Shown piece after piece: positions 8,648 through 16,789 of a stretch of DNA of 58,246 bases. Position 1 is the first letter of the stretch. Every line of letters begins with the position of its first letter. Below the pieces are notes generated by a model. The model was given only the letters and a program-made list of their open reading frames with translations. It made no database searches and was not told where the DNA came from. Source of the stretch: Clostridiales bacterium. GTDB lineage: Bacteria; Bacillota; Clostridia; Lachnospirales; Lachnospiraceae. The stretch spans positions 1 to 58,246 of the forward strand of contig JAJBVE010000114.1 of NCBI GenBank assembly GCA_020859995.1. The letters run 5' to 3'. The translations under genes and the position numbers were made by a program.

Positions 8648-10036
8648 ATGCCTGTTAGTGAAACAATGGTACAGGAAATTGTACAGGCTGTACTGGCCAA
8701 AGCGCAGATTGCGGAGGCTCCGACCGGCAAACATGGTATTTTTAAGGACATGAATGACGCAATCGAGGCTGCAAAGAGCGCACAGAAGATTGTCAAGGTC
8801 ATGTCCATGGATCAGCGTGAGAAGATTATTACCTGCATCCGCAAGAAAATCCATGAAAACGCGGAGATTCTGGCACGTATGGGCGTGGATGAAACCGGGA
8901 TGGGCAATGTCGGAGACAAGATCTTAAAGCATCATCTGGTAGCGGATAAGACACCCGGCACAGAGGATATTACGACGACAGCCTGGTCCGGAGACCGGGG
9001 ACTGACTCTGATTGAGATGGGACCGTTCGGCGTGATCGGAGCGATTACACCGAGTACGAACCCGAGCGAGACCGTTTTGTGCAACACCATCGGCATGCTC
9101 GCAGGTGGAAATACAGTTGTATTTAATCCGCATCCGTCCGCAATCAAGACTTCGATTTATGCGATTAACATGCTCAACGAGGCTTCCCTGGAAGCGGGAG
9201 GACCGGACAACATCTGCGTGACCGTAGAAGCTCCGACACTCGAGACGAGCAATATTATGATGAAACATAAGGATATTCACCTGATCGCCGCGACGGGCGG
9301 ACCCGGCGTGGTAACGGCGGTTCTCTCCTCTGGCAAAAGAGGTATCGGCGCAGGTGCAGGCAATCCGCCCGCTCTCGTTGATGAGACCGCGGATATCCAT
9401 AAGGCGGCAAGAGATATTGTAAACGGCTGTACCTTTGACAACAACCTTCCGTGTATCGCGGAGAAGGAAATTGTCGCGGTAGCTTCGATCGCTGATGAGC
9501 TGATGAATGCTCTGATCTCTGAAAATGATTGCTATCTTGCTTCTAAGGAAGAACAGGATGCTCTGACAGCTGTGGTACTCGCAGGAGGCAAGCTGAACCG
9601 TAAATGTGTGGGACGCGACGCCCGTACGCTGCTTTCCATGATCGGCGTGGACGCTCCGGCAAATATCCGCTGCATCGTTTTTGAAGGACCGAAGGAGCAT
9701 CCGCTTATTACGACAGAGCTGATGATGCCGATTCTGGGAATGGTTCGCGCGAAGGATTTTGATGACGCAGTCGAGCAGGCCGTCTGGCTGGAGCATGGCA
9801 ACCGCCATTCCGCGCACATTCATTCGAAAAACGTGGATAATATCACCAAATACGCGAAAGCAATTGACACGGCGATTCTGGTTAAAAACGGTCCGTCCTA
9901 TTCAGCCATCGGTTTTGGCGGAGAAGGCTTCTGCACCTTTACGATCGCCAGCCGTACCGGCGAGGGACTTACCAGCGCGAGTACTTTTACCAAGAGAAGA
10001 CGCTGCGTGATGTCGGACAGTCTGTGCATCCGTTGA
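8648..10036 (+). CDS. pduP: CoA-acylating propionaldehyde dehydrogenase
   Basis: It oxidises propionaldehyde with NAD+ and CoA to propionyl-CoA inside the BMC. The 462-residue protein has the aldehyde dehydrogenase fold with catalytic C269 in NNLPCIAEKE, and the C-terminal TSASTFTKRRRC segment typical of the PduP/EutE group. The N-terminus MPVSETMVQEIVQAVLAKAQ is an amphipathic encapsulation-peptide-like helix, set off from the catalytic domain by a short linker. I chose the ATG at 8648 so that the targeting helix begins the protein; an in-frame ATG at 8606 would add 14 polar residues and has a weak site (GAAGG). It lies between the aldolase and the alcohol dehydrogenase in the same operon. 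Confidence 0.92.
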   Translation: MPVSETMVQEIVQAVLAKAQIAEAPTGKHGIFKDMNDAIEAAKSAQKIVKVMSMDQREKIITCIRKKIHENAEILARMGVDETGMGNVGDKILKHHLVADKTPGTEDITTTAWSGDRGLTLIEMGPFGVIGAITPSTNPSETVLCNTIGMLAGGNTVVFNPHPSAIKTSIYAINMLNEASLEAGGPDNICVTVEAPTLETSNIMMKHKDIHLIAATGGPGVVTAVLSSGKRGIGAGAGNPPALVDETADIHKAARDIVNGCTFDNNLPCIAEKEIVAVASIADELMNALISENDCYLASKEEQDALTAVVLAGGKLNRKCVGRDARTLLSMIGVDAPANIRCIVFEGPKEHPLITTELMMPILGMVRAKDFDDAVEQAVWLEHGNRHSAHIHSKNVDNITKYAKAIDTAILVKNGPSYSAIGFGGEGFCTFTIASRTGEGLTSASTFTKRRRCVMSDSLCIR

Positions 10037-10123
10037 TTTTTGTGTTTGATAGTGATAAATATCGGATCCGTAGAAGAAAGATTACATTGCGGTGCTTTCG
10101 GGATCCGTCCAGGAGGTAGAATA

Positions 10124-11347
10124 ATGGATATAAACAGTGCAAGTATTGAACAAATTGTAAGACAGGTTCTCGCTGACATGAGCGGCAGCGCGAATGGAGC
10201 TTCTGCTCCGGCAGCAGCACCTGCAGCCAGCGGCAGTATTCCGAAGACTTCCAGAGTGGCAGTCCTGACGGCGAAGAATCATTTTGATATCAAGGAGTAT
10301 CCGATCCCGCCGGTGGGCGATGATGATATTCTTGTAAAAGTAGAAGGCTGCGGCGTGTGCGGCACGGACGCTCATGAGTTTAAGAACGATCCGTTCGGAC
10401 TGATCCCGGTAGCGCTTGGCCATGAGGGCACGGGCGAGATCGTCGCGATGGGCAAAAACGTGAAGACTGATACCGCGGGCAAACCGGTAAAGATCGGCGA
10501 CAAGGTCGTAACCTGCATGATCTTCAAGGATGACCCGGATATCACCATGTACGATCTGAATAAAAAGAATGTCGGCGGTTCGGATGTATACGGACTTCTG
10601 CCGGATGATGACGTTCATCTGAACGGATGGTTTTCTGACTATATCTTTATCCGCGGCGGAAATTTTGGCTCCACATTCTTTAATGTAAGCGACCTGGATC
10701 TGGATTCCAGAATCCTGATCGAGCCGGCAGCAGTGCTGGTGCATGCAGTAGAGCGTGCGAAGACGACGAACATCCTCCGCTTTAACAGCCGCGTGGTAGT
10801 ACAGGGCTGCGGACCGATCGGTCTGCTTTGCATCGCAGTGCTGCGCACGATGGGCGTAGAAAATATCTGCGCGGTAGACGGCAACGATGGACGTCTTGCT
10901 TTCGCGAAGAAGATGGGTGCTGAGACCTCTGTAAACTTTAAAAACTTCAAGGGCATTGAGGCTCTTGCCGGCGGCGTGAAGGATGCGTTCGGCGGACATC
11001 TGGCAGATTTCGCGTTCCAGTGTACCGGAGCTCCGGGCGGACATTCCAATATTTATAAATTTATCCGCAACGGCGGCGGTCTGTGCGAACTGGGCTTCTT
11101 TGTAAACGGCGGCGACGCGACGATCAACCCGCACTTCGATATCTGTTCAAAGGAAATCACGACCGTAGGCTCCTGGGTTTACACCCTGCGCGACTATGCA
11201 ACTACCTTTGACTTCCTCAAGAGAGCAAAGGCAATTGGACTTCCGATTTCGGATCTGATTACCGACCGGTTCCCGCTTGAGCAGATCAACGAGGCGCTGC
11301 AGACCAACCTTGCCATGACCGGGCTGAAGATTGCGATTATAAACTGA
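10124..11347 (+). CDS. Zinc-dependent alcohol dehydrogenase with N-terminal encapsulation peptide
   Basis: A 407-residue medium-chain dehydrogenase. It starts with a targeting helix, MDINSASIEQIVRQVLADM, then an Ala/Ser/Pro-rich linker (about residues 25-42), then the GroES-like domain with the catalytic zinc cysteine in CGVCGTDAHEF and GHEGTGEI, then the Rossmann domain with VVQGCGPIGLLC. The usual four-cysteine structural zinc loop is not evident. Its likely job in the compartment is to recycle NADH by reducing propionaldehyde to propanol; reduction of lactaldehyde to propanediol is an alternative the sequence cannot exclude. AGGAGG precedes the ATG at 10124. Its operon position matches the GroES-type dehydrogenase of other fucose/rhamnose BMC loci, as I recall them. 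Confidence 0.88.
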   Translation: MDINSASIEQIVRQVLADMSGSANGASAPAAAPAASGSIPKTSRVAVLTAKNHFDIKEYPIPPVGDDDILVKVEGCGVCGTDAHEFKNDPFGLIPVALGHEGTGEIVAMGKNVKTDTAGKPVKIGDKVVTCMIFKDDPDITMYDLNKKNVGGSDVYGLLPDDDVHLNGWFSDYIFIRGGNFGSTFFNVSDLDLDSRILIEPAAVLVHAVERAKTTNILRFNSRVVVQGCGPIGLLCIAVLRTMGVENICAVDGNDGRLAFAKKMGAETSVNFKNFKGIEALAGGVKDAFGGHLADFAFQCTGAPGGHSNIYKFIRNGGGLCELGFFVNGGDATINPHFDICSKEITTVGSWVYTLRDYATTFDFLKRAKAIGLPISDLITDRFPLEQINEALQTNLAMTGLKIAIIN

Positions 11348-11383
11348 TTAAGTAGGACATATCGCGGAGAGCCAAGCCATTTT

Positions 11384-11470
11384 AAATCGCTGCGCGATGG
11401 GCTTGGTAGCGTTCTCGATTTTCCATGAAAATCGGAACATTGCCTGCGTCTCACATCCGCAGAGCGGATA
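11384..11470. repeat. Hairpin-mosaic intergenic repeat, copy inside the BMC operon
   Basis: Successive small palindromes: ATCGCTGCGCGAT, then CGATTTTCCATGAAAATCG followed by GAACATTGCCTGCGTC, then ATCCGCAGAGCGGAT. The CGATTT...AAATCGGAACATTGCCTGC part recurs at about 56.8 kb and in variant form at 43.0 kb. Confidence 0.65.
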
Positions 11471-11505
11471 TGGGACATATCAAGAAAGAGGAAGGAACAG
11501 ATCGT

Positions 11506-11820
11506 ATGGCACAGGCTGCAGGAATTTTAGAGGTATATGGGCTTGCAACTGCTTTTGTAGCGGCGGATGCCGGATGTAAGGCTGCGAACGTAACCCTGGA
11601 GGTATTTGACAAAAACAAACCGGCGAATGCGGATGCGCTTCCGGTCCCTCTTCTTGTATGCATCAAATTCCGAGGAGATGTGGCGGCTGTGACAGCGGCG
11701 ATGGAGGCTGGTATTCGCACGGCTGAGAGCATGACAGGTGTTGTCCAGCATTACATTATCCCCAATCCTGAAGAAGGAACGGAGAAGATGATGAAAATCA
11801 GTGCTCTGGATAAGGAATAA
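11506..11820 (+). CDS. BMC-H shell protein (single domain), divergent
   Basis: One BMC domain of 104 residues that should form hexameric shell tiles. It begins MAQAAGILEVYGLATAFVAAD and contains LLVCIKFRGDVAAVTAAMEAG and HYIIPNPEEGTEKMM, matching the strand-helix order of the family. Compared with the other shell genes here it has a roughly 10-residue insertion (DKNKPANADALP) before the third strand, near the region that lines the pore, so its pore may differ. A GAGGAAGGA site precedes the ATG; longer in-frame starts (11425, 11470) would add residues unlike the family. Confidence 0.9.
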   Translation: MAQAAGILEVYGLATAFVAADAGCKAANVTLEVFDKNKPANADALPVPLLVCIKFRGDVAAVTAAMEAGIRTAESMTGVVQHYIIPNPEEGTEKMMKISALDKE

Positions 11821-11899
11821 AGGCCGAAACACAAAGTACTGTACACATGTTTAATAATATGATATATTTTTGGAAGAAAATCAGAGGAGGATTCAAACC

Positions 11900-12175
11900 A
11901 TGGCAAAGGAAGCATTGGGAATGATTGAGACGAGAGGTCTTACAGCAGCGATCGAGGCGGCGGATGCGATGACCAAATCGGCTGAGGTTACGCTGATCGG
12001 CACGGAGAAGATCGGATCTGGTCTTGTAACCGTCATGGTGCGCGGCGATGTTGGAGCCGTGAAAGCGGCGGTAGAGAGCGGACAGGCAGCTGCTTCCCGT
12101 CTCGGAGAGCTGGTAGCGGCACACGTGATTCCGAGACCGCATGAGGATGTGGAGAAGATCCTGCCGACGATCTGA
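11900..12175 (+). CDS. BMC-H shell protein, PduA/PduJ-like
   Basis: A canonical 91-residue shell hexamer protein. It starts [20 protein letters not shown], has the pore segment KIGSG, and ends [17 protein letters not shown]. It is nearly identical over its length to the core of the shell gene at 12.9 kb, which suggests a recent duplication. GAGGAGG lies just upstream of the ATG; an in-frame TTG at 11870 is less likely. It probably forms a main facet tile and a pore for small polar metabolites. Confidence 0.95.
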   Translation: MAKEALGMIETRGLTAAIEAADAMTKSAEVTLIGTEKIGSGLVTVMVRGDVGAVKAAVESGQAAASRLGELVAAHVIPRPHEDVEKILPTI

Positions 12176-12287
12176 AAAAGCACTCAATCACAAGGCGTGC
12201 GGCAGGAAGCATACATACGTAAGCATCCGACTCTGGTGTAAACCGGCAGGAGCCGCATAGGGAAGCTTGCGAAGAAAGGGCTCACTC

Positions 12288-12578
12288 ATGAATCAATCAT
12301 ATGGATTTATCGAAATCTCAGGCGTGGTGGCAGCGATCGACGCACTGGACATTATGTGCAAAACAGCGGATGTGGAGCTGGTGACATGGGAGCGTAAGCT
12401 TGGCGGACGGCTGGTGACCATTATTGTACAGGGCGATGTGGCCGCAGTCACAGAGGCAGTGGAGACCGCTGCCGCTAATGGGATTAAAAAGCCGGTCTGC
12501 AAGGCTGTCATCGCGAGGCCTCACGAAGAGATCGTCAAAATCGTGGAGCTGAGCAGAAGCAGATGGGATAAGAAATAA
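12288..12578 (+). CDS. BMC-H shell protein, variant pore
   Basis: A 96-residue single BMC domain (MNQSYGFIEISGVVAAIDAL). It keeps the GDVAAVTEAVE helix and the ARPHEEIVKIVE C-terminal segment, but in place of the KIGSG pore loop it has KLGGR, putting a bulky basic residue near the predicted pore. It ends with a short basic tail, SRSRWDKK. AAGAAAGGG precedes the ATG. It lies in line with the other shell genes and probably forms a minor tile with different permeability. Confidence 0.92.
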   Translation: MNQSYGFIEISGVVAAIDALDIMCKTADVELVTWERKLGGRLVTIIVQGDVAAVTEAVETAAANGIKKPVCKAVIARPHEEIVKIVELSRSRWDKK

Positions 12579-12738
12579 CGTAATTTACAAAAGTTCTGTA
12601 TCTGTATGAGAAATCAGGCAGGTGCAAACAGATACCTTTCGAATAGCCGGAGAGCATGAGAGTATGGAAGTTTGAAAGCGCCATCCACGGGGTGGACGAA
12701 AACAGAATCCTTCATGAACTCAGACGGAAAGGGGCATT

Positions 12739-13212
12739 ATGGCAGAAGAAAAGAAAACGACCCGGAGTGCCGCACCGAAGAGGTCTGCGGCGTCCCGGAG
12801 GACAACAAAAGCTGCGGATGCGGGGCTGGTACAGGAGCCTGTAAAAGAGGCTGAGCAGACCGCAGCTGCACAGAAAAAGGAAACAGGAAACCAGAAAATC
12901 ACTATATCAACATCCAGCAAGGAGGAAAAGAAAATGACACAGGAAGCATTAGGAATGGTGGAGACCAGAGGACTTACGGCAGCAATCGAGGCAGCTGATC
13001 AGATGTGCAAGGCAGCAAACGTAACCCTGATCGGTACAGAGAAGATCGGATCCGGTCTTGTAACCGTTATGGTGCGCGGCGATGTAGGCGCAGTGAAGTC
13101 TGCAGTAGAGAGCGGCAGCGCGGCTGCGTCCAGACTGGGCGAGCTTGTAGCGACTCATGTAATCCCGAGACCGCATGGTGATGTGGAGAAAATCCTTCCG
13201 ACATTAAAATAA
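12739..13212 (+). CDS. BMC-H shell protein with basic N-terminal extension and internal start
   Basis: The full frame encodes 157 residues. The first 65 form a low-complexity extension rich in Lys, Arg, Ala and Thr (for example [20 protein letters not shown]), predicted to be disordered. The rest is a canonical PduA-like BMC domain ([15 protein letters not shown] onward). Two starts look usable. The ATG at 12739 has AAAGGGG upstream. The in-frame ATG at 12934 has AGGAGG eight bases before it and exactly matches the start of the shell gene at 11.9 kb. Short and long forms may therefore both be made, as in PduB/PduB', where the long form ties the enzyme core to the shell. That function is inferred by analogy. 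Confidence 0.88.
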   Translation: MAEEKKTTRSAAPKRSAASRRTTKAADAGLVQEPVKEAEQTAAAQKKETGNQKITISTSSKEEKKMTQEALGMVETRGLTAAIEAADQMCKAANVTLIGTEKIGSGLVTVMVRGDVGAVKSAVESGSAAASRLGELVATHVIPRPHGDVEKILPTLK

Positions 13213-13285
13213 TATTCGTAACTGCTCAGTACCTTCACAGTTACTGATATGTGGTTTTTTACTGTGACAGAAAGCAGGTGCAATC

Positions 13286-13930
13286 TTGGAAGCAAGTACT
13301 GTAGAAATGATCACAAAACTGGTGATTGAGACAATCAACAAGACTGAAGCTAAGGGCAGCGGCTATGTTGTGCCGGTCGGAGTTTCCGCAAGGCACGTCC
13401 ATCTGACTCAAGAGCATGTAGAGGCGTTGTTTGGACCAGGATACCAGCTAACTAAGAAAAAAGAGCTTATGGGCGGACAGTTTGCGTCCAACGAGACAGT
13501 AACCATTGTCGGCCTGAAGCTGCGCGCGATTGAGAATGTCCGCATTCTCGGTCCAGTGCGTAAAGCATCGCAGGTAGAGGTATCCGCAACTGATGCCATT
13601 AAGCTTGGCATGAAGGTTCCGGTGCGCGAATCCGGCGATATCAAAGGCAGCGCGCCGATTGCTGTAGTAGGACCTAAGGGAGTCATTTATCTGAACGAGG
13701 GCTGCATAGTGGCAAAACGCCACATTCATATGTCGCCGAAGGATGCGCAGATGGCTCAGGTCCATGACGGAGATATTGTCCGCGTAAAGGCGGATAATGA
13801 GCGCGGCACGATCTTTGATCAGGTAAAAATCCGTGTAGATGAGAGCTTTACTCTTGAAATGCATATCGACACGGACGAGGCCAACGCGGCCATGATTGCC
13901 ACAGGAGATACCGTGACTATTATCAGGTAG
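13286..13930 (+). CDS. pduL: Phosphate propanoyltransferase
   Basis: PduL transfers the acyl group of propionyl-CoA to phosphate, releasing CoA inside the BMC and yielding propionyl phosphate. The 214-residue protein has the two half-domains of the family. Metal-binding histidines are in SARHVHLTQEH and KRHIHMSPKDA. The N-terminal helix (EASTVEMITKLVIETINKTE) resembles the encapsulation peptides of PduP and the dehydrogenase. Translation probably starts at the TTG at 13286, which follows CAGGTG; no in-frame ATG lies between it and the catalytic domain except M8. The propionate kinase needed to complete ATP formation is not in this window. Confidence 0.93.
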   Translation: MEASTVEMITKLVIETINKTEAKGSGYVVPVGVSARHVHLTQEHVEALFGPGYQLTKKKELMGGQFASNETVTIVGLKLRAIENVRILGPVRKASQVEVSATDAIKLGMKVPVRESGDIKGSAPIAVVGPKGVIYLNEGCIVAKRHIHMSPKDAQMAQVHDGDIVRVKADNERGTIFDQVKIRVDESFTLEMHIDTDEANAAMIATGDTVTIIR

Positions 13931-14172
13931 CTTCTGACGGATTCGTGAGAACGGCATGAGATATTGCCATGGATCGCGTGTAGGAGTTTTCCAGATGAAT
14001 ACAACAACCTGGCATGGAAAACCAGTCGGACTGAGATATTCCATGTCAGGACTTGTTTGATGCGCAGGGCTGCGAAAAGAATTTATCCGGAAGGCGCCGG
14101 AGGCGGCCCGCTGCAGGCAGACAGAGGTGCAGCGCTCCTCTGATTTGACATTGTCTGATAGGGAGGCACGGC

Positions 14173-14481
14173 ATGATAGCATGCAAAGTAGTGGGAAGTA
14201 TTGTTTCCACACGCAAGATTAATCAACTGACAGGAAGCAAATTCATGGTCGTGGAGCCCGTACAGAATACAAGGGCTGGATTTGCCCAGGAACAGATGGT
14301 TGCGGTCGATACGATCGGAGCCGGAATCGGGGAATACGTGCTGGTGACATTAGGAAGTGCCGCACGGATCGGCTGCGGGGTGGAAAACGCTCCTGTGGAT
14401 GCGGCTATTGTTGGAATTATTGATGACGGAAGTGAACTGGACGCCATGCTGCGCCGGGCAGAAGGTCCGAAGCAGGCTTGA
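14173..14481 (+). CDS. BMC-P vertex pentamer protein (EutN/CcmL family)
   Basis: A 102-residue beta-barrel protein that forms the pentamers closing the icosahedral vertices. Family features are the start MIACKVVGSIVSTRK, the central TIGAGIGEYVLVTLGSAAR, and PVDAAIVGIIDDGS before a short helix. GGGAGG precedes the ATG. It is the only vertex protein in the locus, as is usual for simple glycyl-radical BMC operons. The 240 bases before it contain no gene or convincing element that I can see. Confidence 0.94.
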   Translation: MIACKVVGSIVSTRKINQLTGSKFMVVEPVQNTRAGFAQEQMVAVDTIGAGIGEYVLVTLGSAARIGCGVENAPVDAAIVGIIDDGSELDAMLRRAEGPKQA

Positions 14482-14646
14482 TTAACTGACATGCATCGGC
14501 TTGGTTTGTGCGAATGGAATGATTTTGTCATTTGACATTCTATCGCGCAGTTTTCACCAGCGCCCGAAGTGAACAGATGATGTATCAGGTCAGCATGGCA
14601 ACTGGTAACGATGATTATGCACAACTAATCGGATTGGAGCAGGATC

Positions 14647-15975
14647 ATGGAATTAAATGAACTTCAGAACAGGATACAGACAGCCGGGGTGGTGGGAGCC
14701 GGAGGCGCCGGATTCCCGACCTACGCGAAGCTGACAGACCGCGCAAATACGATCCTTTTGAACTGCGCGGAATGTGAGCCGCTGTTAAAATTACATAGAC
14801 AGTTATTGGAAAAGCACGCGTATGAGATTATGAAAACATTTTCTCTGATCGCACAGACTGTTGGCGCTGCAGAAGCGATTATCGGTGTAAAGAAATCCTA
14901 CACGAAGACTGTGGAGGCTCTGAACGCGCATATTGATGAATTCCCGGGGATGCGCATCCATCTTCTTGAGGAAGCTTATCCGATGGGTGATGAGGTCGTG
15001 CTGATCTATGAAGCGACCGGGCGCGTGGTTAGACCGGGCGGACTGCCGATCGAGCAGGGGGTCGCGGTATTTAATGTAGAGACCGTCTACAATATTTATC
15101 GCGCGGTGGAATTGCAGGAGCCGGTGACAGACAAGTACGTGTCGGTGGTGGCAGAAGTCAGTAAGCCAGTGACCGTCCGCGTTCCCTTAGGATGCACACT
15201 GGACGAGGTAGTAAAGCAGGCAGGTACTGTTACGGTGAAGGATGCAGTTTATTTTGTTGGCGGCCCGATGATGGGACGGATCGGAAACGGCAGTGACCCG
15301 GTTACGAAAACAACGAACGCGATTCTGGTTCTGCCAAAGGATCATCCGGTGGTGATGAAAAAGCAGCGGACCTCTTCTATAGATTTGAAGCGGGCGGCAT
15401 CCATCTGCTGCCAGTGCAGCACCTGTACAGATCTTTGCCCTCGTCACAATCTGGGCCACCCGATTGACCCGGCCAGATTTATGAGAGCTGCGGCAAACCA
15501 GGATTTCCGCGATTTGAATCCCTATCTGGACGCAGCGTTCTGCAGCTCCTGCGGTGTCTGTGAGATGTACGCCTGTCCGCAGAGTCTCTCCCCCAGAACA
15601 CTGCTGGCGGACATGAAGCTTGGTCTGCGAAAGGCTGGTGTACGTCCTTCACAGAACCCGAAGGTAGAGCCAGTGAAGCCTTCACGCGAATATCGAAAGG
15701 TACCGGAAGAGCGCCTGATGGCCCGCCTGGGACTATCCAGATACAATGTAGAAGCTCCGCTTGATGAGACTGCGGTGGGAGTTCCTCAGGTGAAAATACT
15801 TTTGAGCCAGCATATTGGCGCGCCTGCGTGCGCCGTTGTAAGTAAAGGCGATGAAGTGACGAAAGGACAGCTGGTCGCGCAGCCCGCTCAAGGCTTAAGC
15901 GTCGGTATCCATGCTTCGATTTCAGGGACGGTGACGGAAGTGACCGATCGCTATGTAGTGATTGCATCAAAATGA
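14647..15975 (+). CDS. pduS: PduS/RnfC-like flavo-iron-sulfur electron-transfer protein
   Basis: This 442-residue protein has an RnfC/NuoF-like N-terminal region with the glycine-rich GVVGAGGAGFPTYAKL and LNCAECEPLL. Two ferredoxin-type [4Fe-4S] clusters follow: CCQCSTCTDLCP near residue 257 and CSSCGVCEMYACP near residue 298. A C-terminal barrel-sandwich segment completes it. PduS in Salmonella is an NADH-linked cobalamin reductase; here the locus is B12-independent, so the more likely role is electron exchange across the shell or NADH oxidation. The PduT-like shell protein next to it, a known PduS partner, supports that. An upstream GGAGCAGG serves the ATG at 14647. Confidence 0.88.
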   Translation: MELNELQNRIQTAGVVGAGGAGFPTYAKLTDRANTILLNCAECEPLLKLHRQLLEKHAYEIMKTFSLIAQTVGAAEAIIGVKKSYTKTVEALNAHIDEFPGMRIHLLEEAYPMGDEVVLIYEATGRVVRPGGLPIEQGVAVFNVETVYNIYRAVELQEPVTDKYVSVVAEVSKPVTVRVPLGCTLDEVVKQAGTVTVKDAVYFVGGPMMGRIGNGSDPVTKTTNAILVLPKDHPVVMKKQRTSSIDLKRAASICCQCSTCTDLCPRHNLGHPIDPARFMRAAANQDFRDLNPYLDAAFCSSCGVCEMYACPQSLSPRTLLADMKLGLRKAGVRPSQNPKVEPVKPSREYRKVPEERLMARLGLSRYNVEAPLDETAVGVPQVKILLSQHIGAPACAVVSKGDEVTKGQLVAQPAQGLSVGIHASISGTVTEVTDRYVVIASK

Positions 15976-16070
15976 TTTCAAAGTCGATCACGCGGAAATG
16001 GGAACGGTATCGTTTTATTTTCTGCTGTTAAATCTGATATCATTACGTTTGGAAAGGACGGGCGCAAACG

Positions 16071-16619
16071 ATGAGCAGGGCAATTGGAATGATTGAATTT
16101 AAGACGACCGCGGCAGGTATTACAGCAGCGGACGCTATGGCAAAGACAGCTGACGTTGAAATTATTGAGGCGCAGACTGTGTGTCCCGGAAAGTATCTGG
16201 CGATCATCTCAGGAGATCTGAGCGCAGTGCGGGCGGCAGTGGATTCAGCTGTAAGCACTTATGAGGATAAATGCATTGACAGCTTTGTGCTGGGTAACCC
16301 GCATGAGTCCATATTTCCCGCAATTTATGGGACTTCACAGGTAGAAGAGATCAGCGCGCTGGGAATTCTGGAGACCTATGATGCTGCATCCATTATCGAA
16401 GCAGCGGATCAGGCGGCCAAGACCGCCATTGTGGAACTGATTGAGCTGCGCATCGCAAAAGGTATGTGTGGTAAATCCTACATGCTTATTACTGGTGAAG
16501 TGGCCGCAGTGGAAGCCTCTATTGAGCGGGCAAAGCAACTGGTCGCGGAAAAAGGGATGTACCTGGATTCTTCCGTGATCGCTCATCCGGATCAGAAGAT
16601 GATTGAGAAGATTCTCTGA
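16071..16619 (+). CDS. pduT: BMC-T tandem-domain shell protein, PduT-like
   Basis: Two fused BMC domains in 182 residues (about 1-90 and 98-182) form a pseudohexameric trimer. The first domain has C38 in TVCPGKYLAI, the same residue number and context as the cysteine that anchors a [4Fe-4S] cluster in the central pore of Salmonella PduT. The second domain has MCGKSYMLITGEV in the matching place. It directly follows the PduS-like gene, consistent with a redox conduit through the shell. It ends the structural part of the BMC operon. Confidence 0.93.
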   Translation: MSRAIGMIEFKTTAAGITAADAMAKTADVEIIEAQTVCPGKYLAIISGDLSAVRAAVDSAVSTYEDKCIDSFVLGNPHESIFPAIYGTSQVEEISALGILETYDAASIIEAADQAAKTAIVELIELRIAKGMCGKSYMLITGEVAAVEASIERAKQLVAEKGMYLDSSVIAHPDQKMIEKIL

Positions 16620-16697
16620 TAAAGATCAGATAAGAATATGCTGATATGCGTTTTCAAGAGTTGAAGATGACTTTGGGAATAAGAAGCGGGCATTTAT

Positions 16698-16718
16698 ATT
16701 GTTAAAATAATGAACAAT
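16698..16718. promoter_or_regulatory. Inverted repeat upstream of the DeoR regulator, possible autoregulatory operator
   Basis: ATTGTT (16698-16703) and AACAAT (16713-16718) form arms with a 9-base centre. AACAA-type arms fit DeoR-family sites and echo the AACAA words in the A/C-rich tracts. Not proven. Confidence 0.4.
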
Positions 16719-16789
16719 TGCGTAAATATTTCGCGCAGAACGCGAGAGAAGCGCGCAATTAACTGGAAAATGCAGTGGAGGGAATACAG

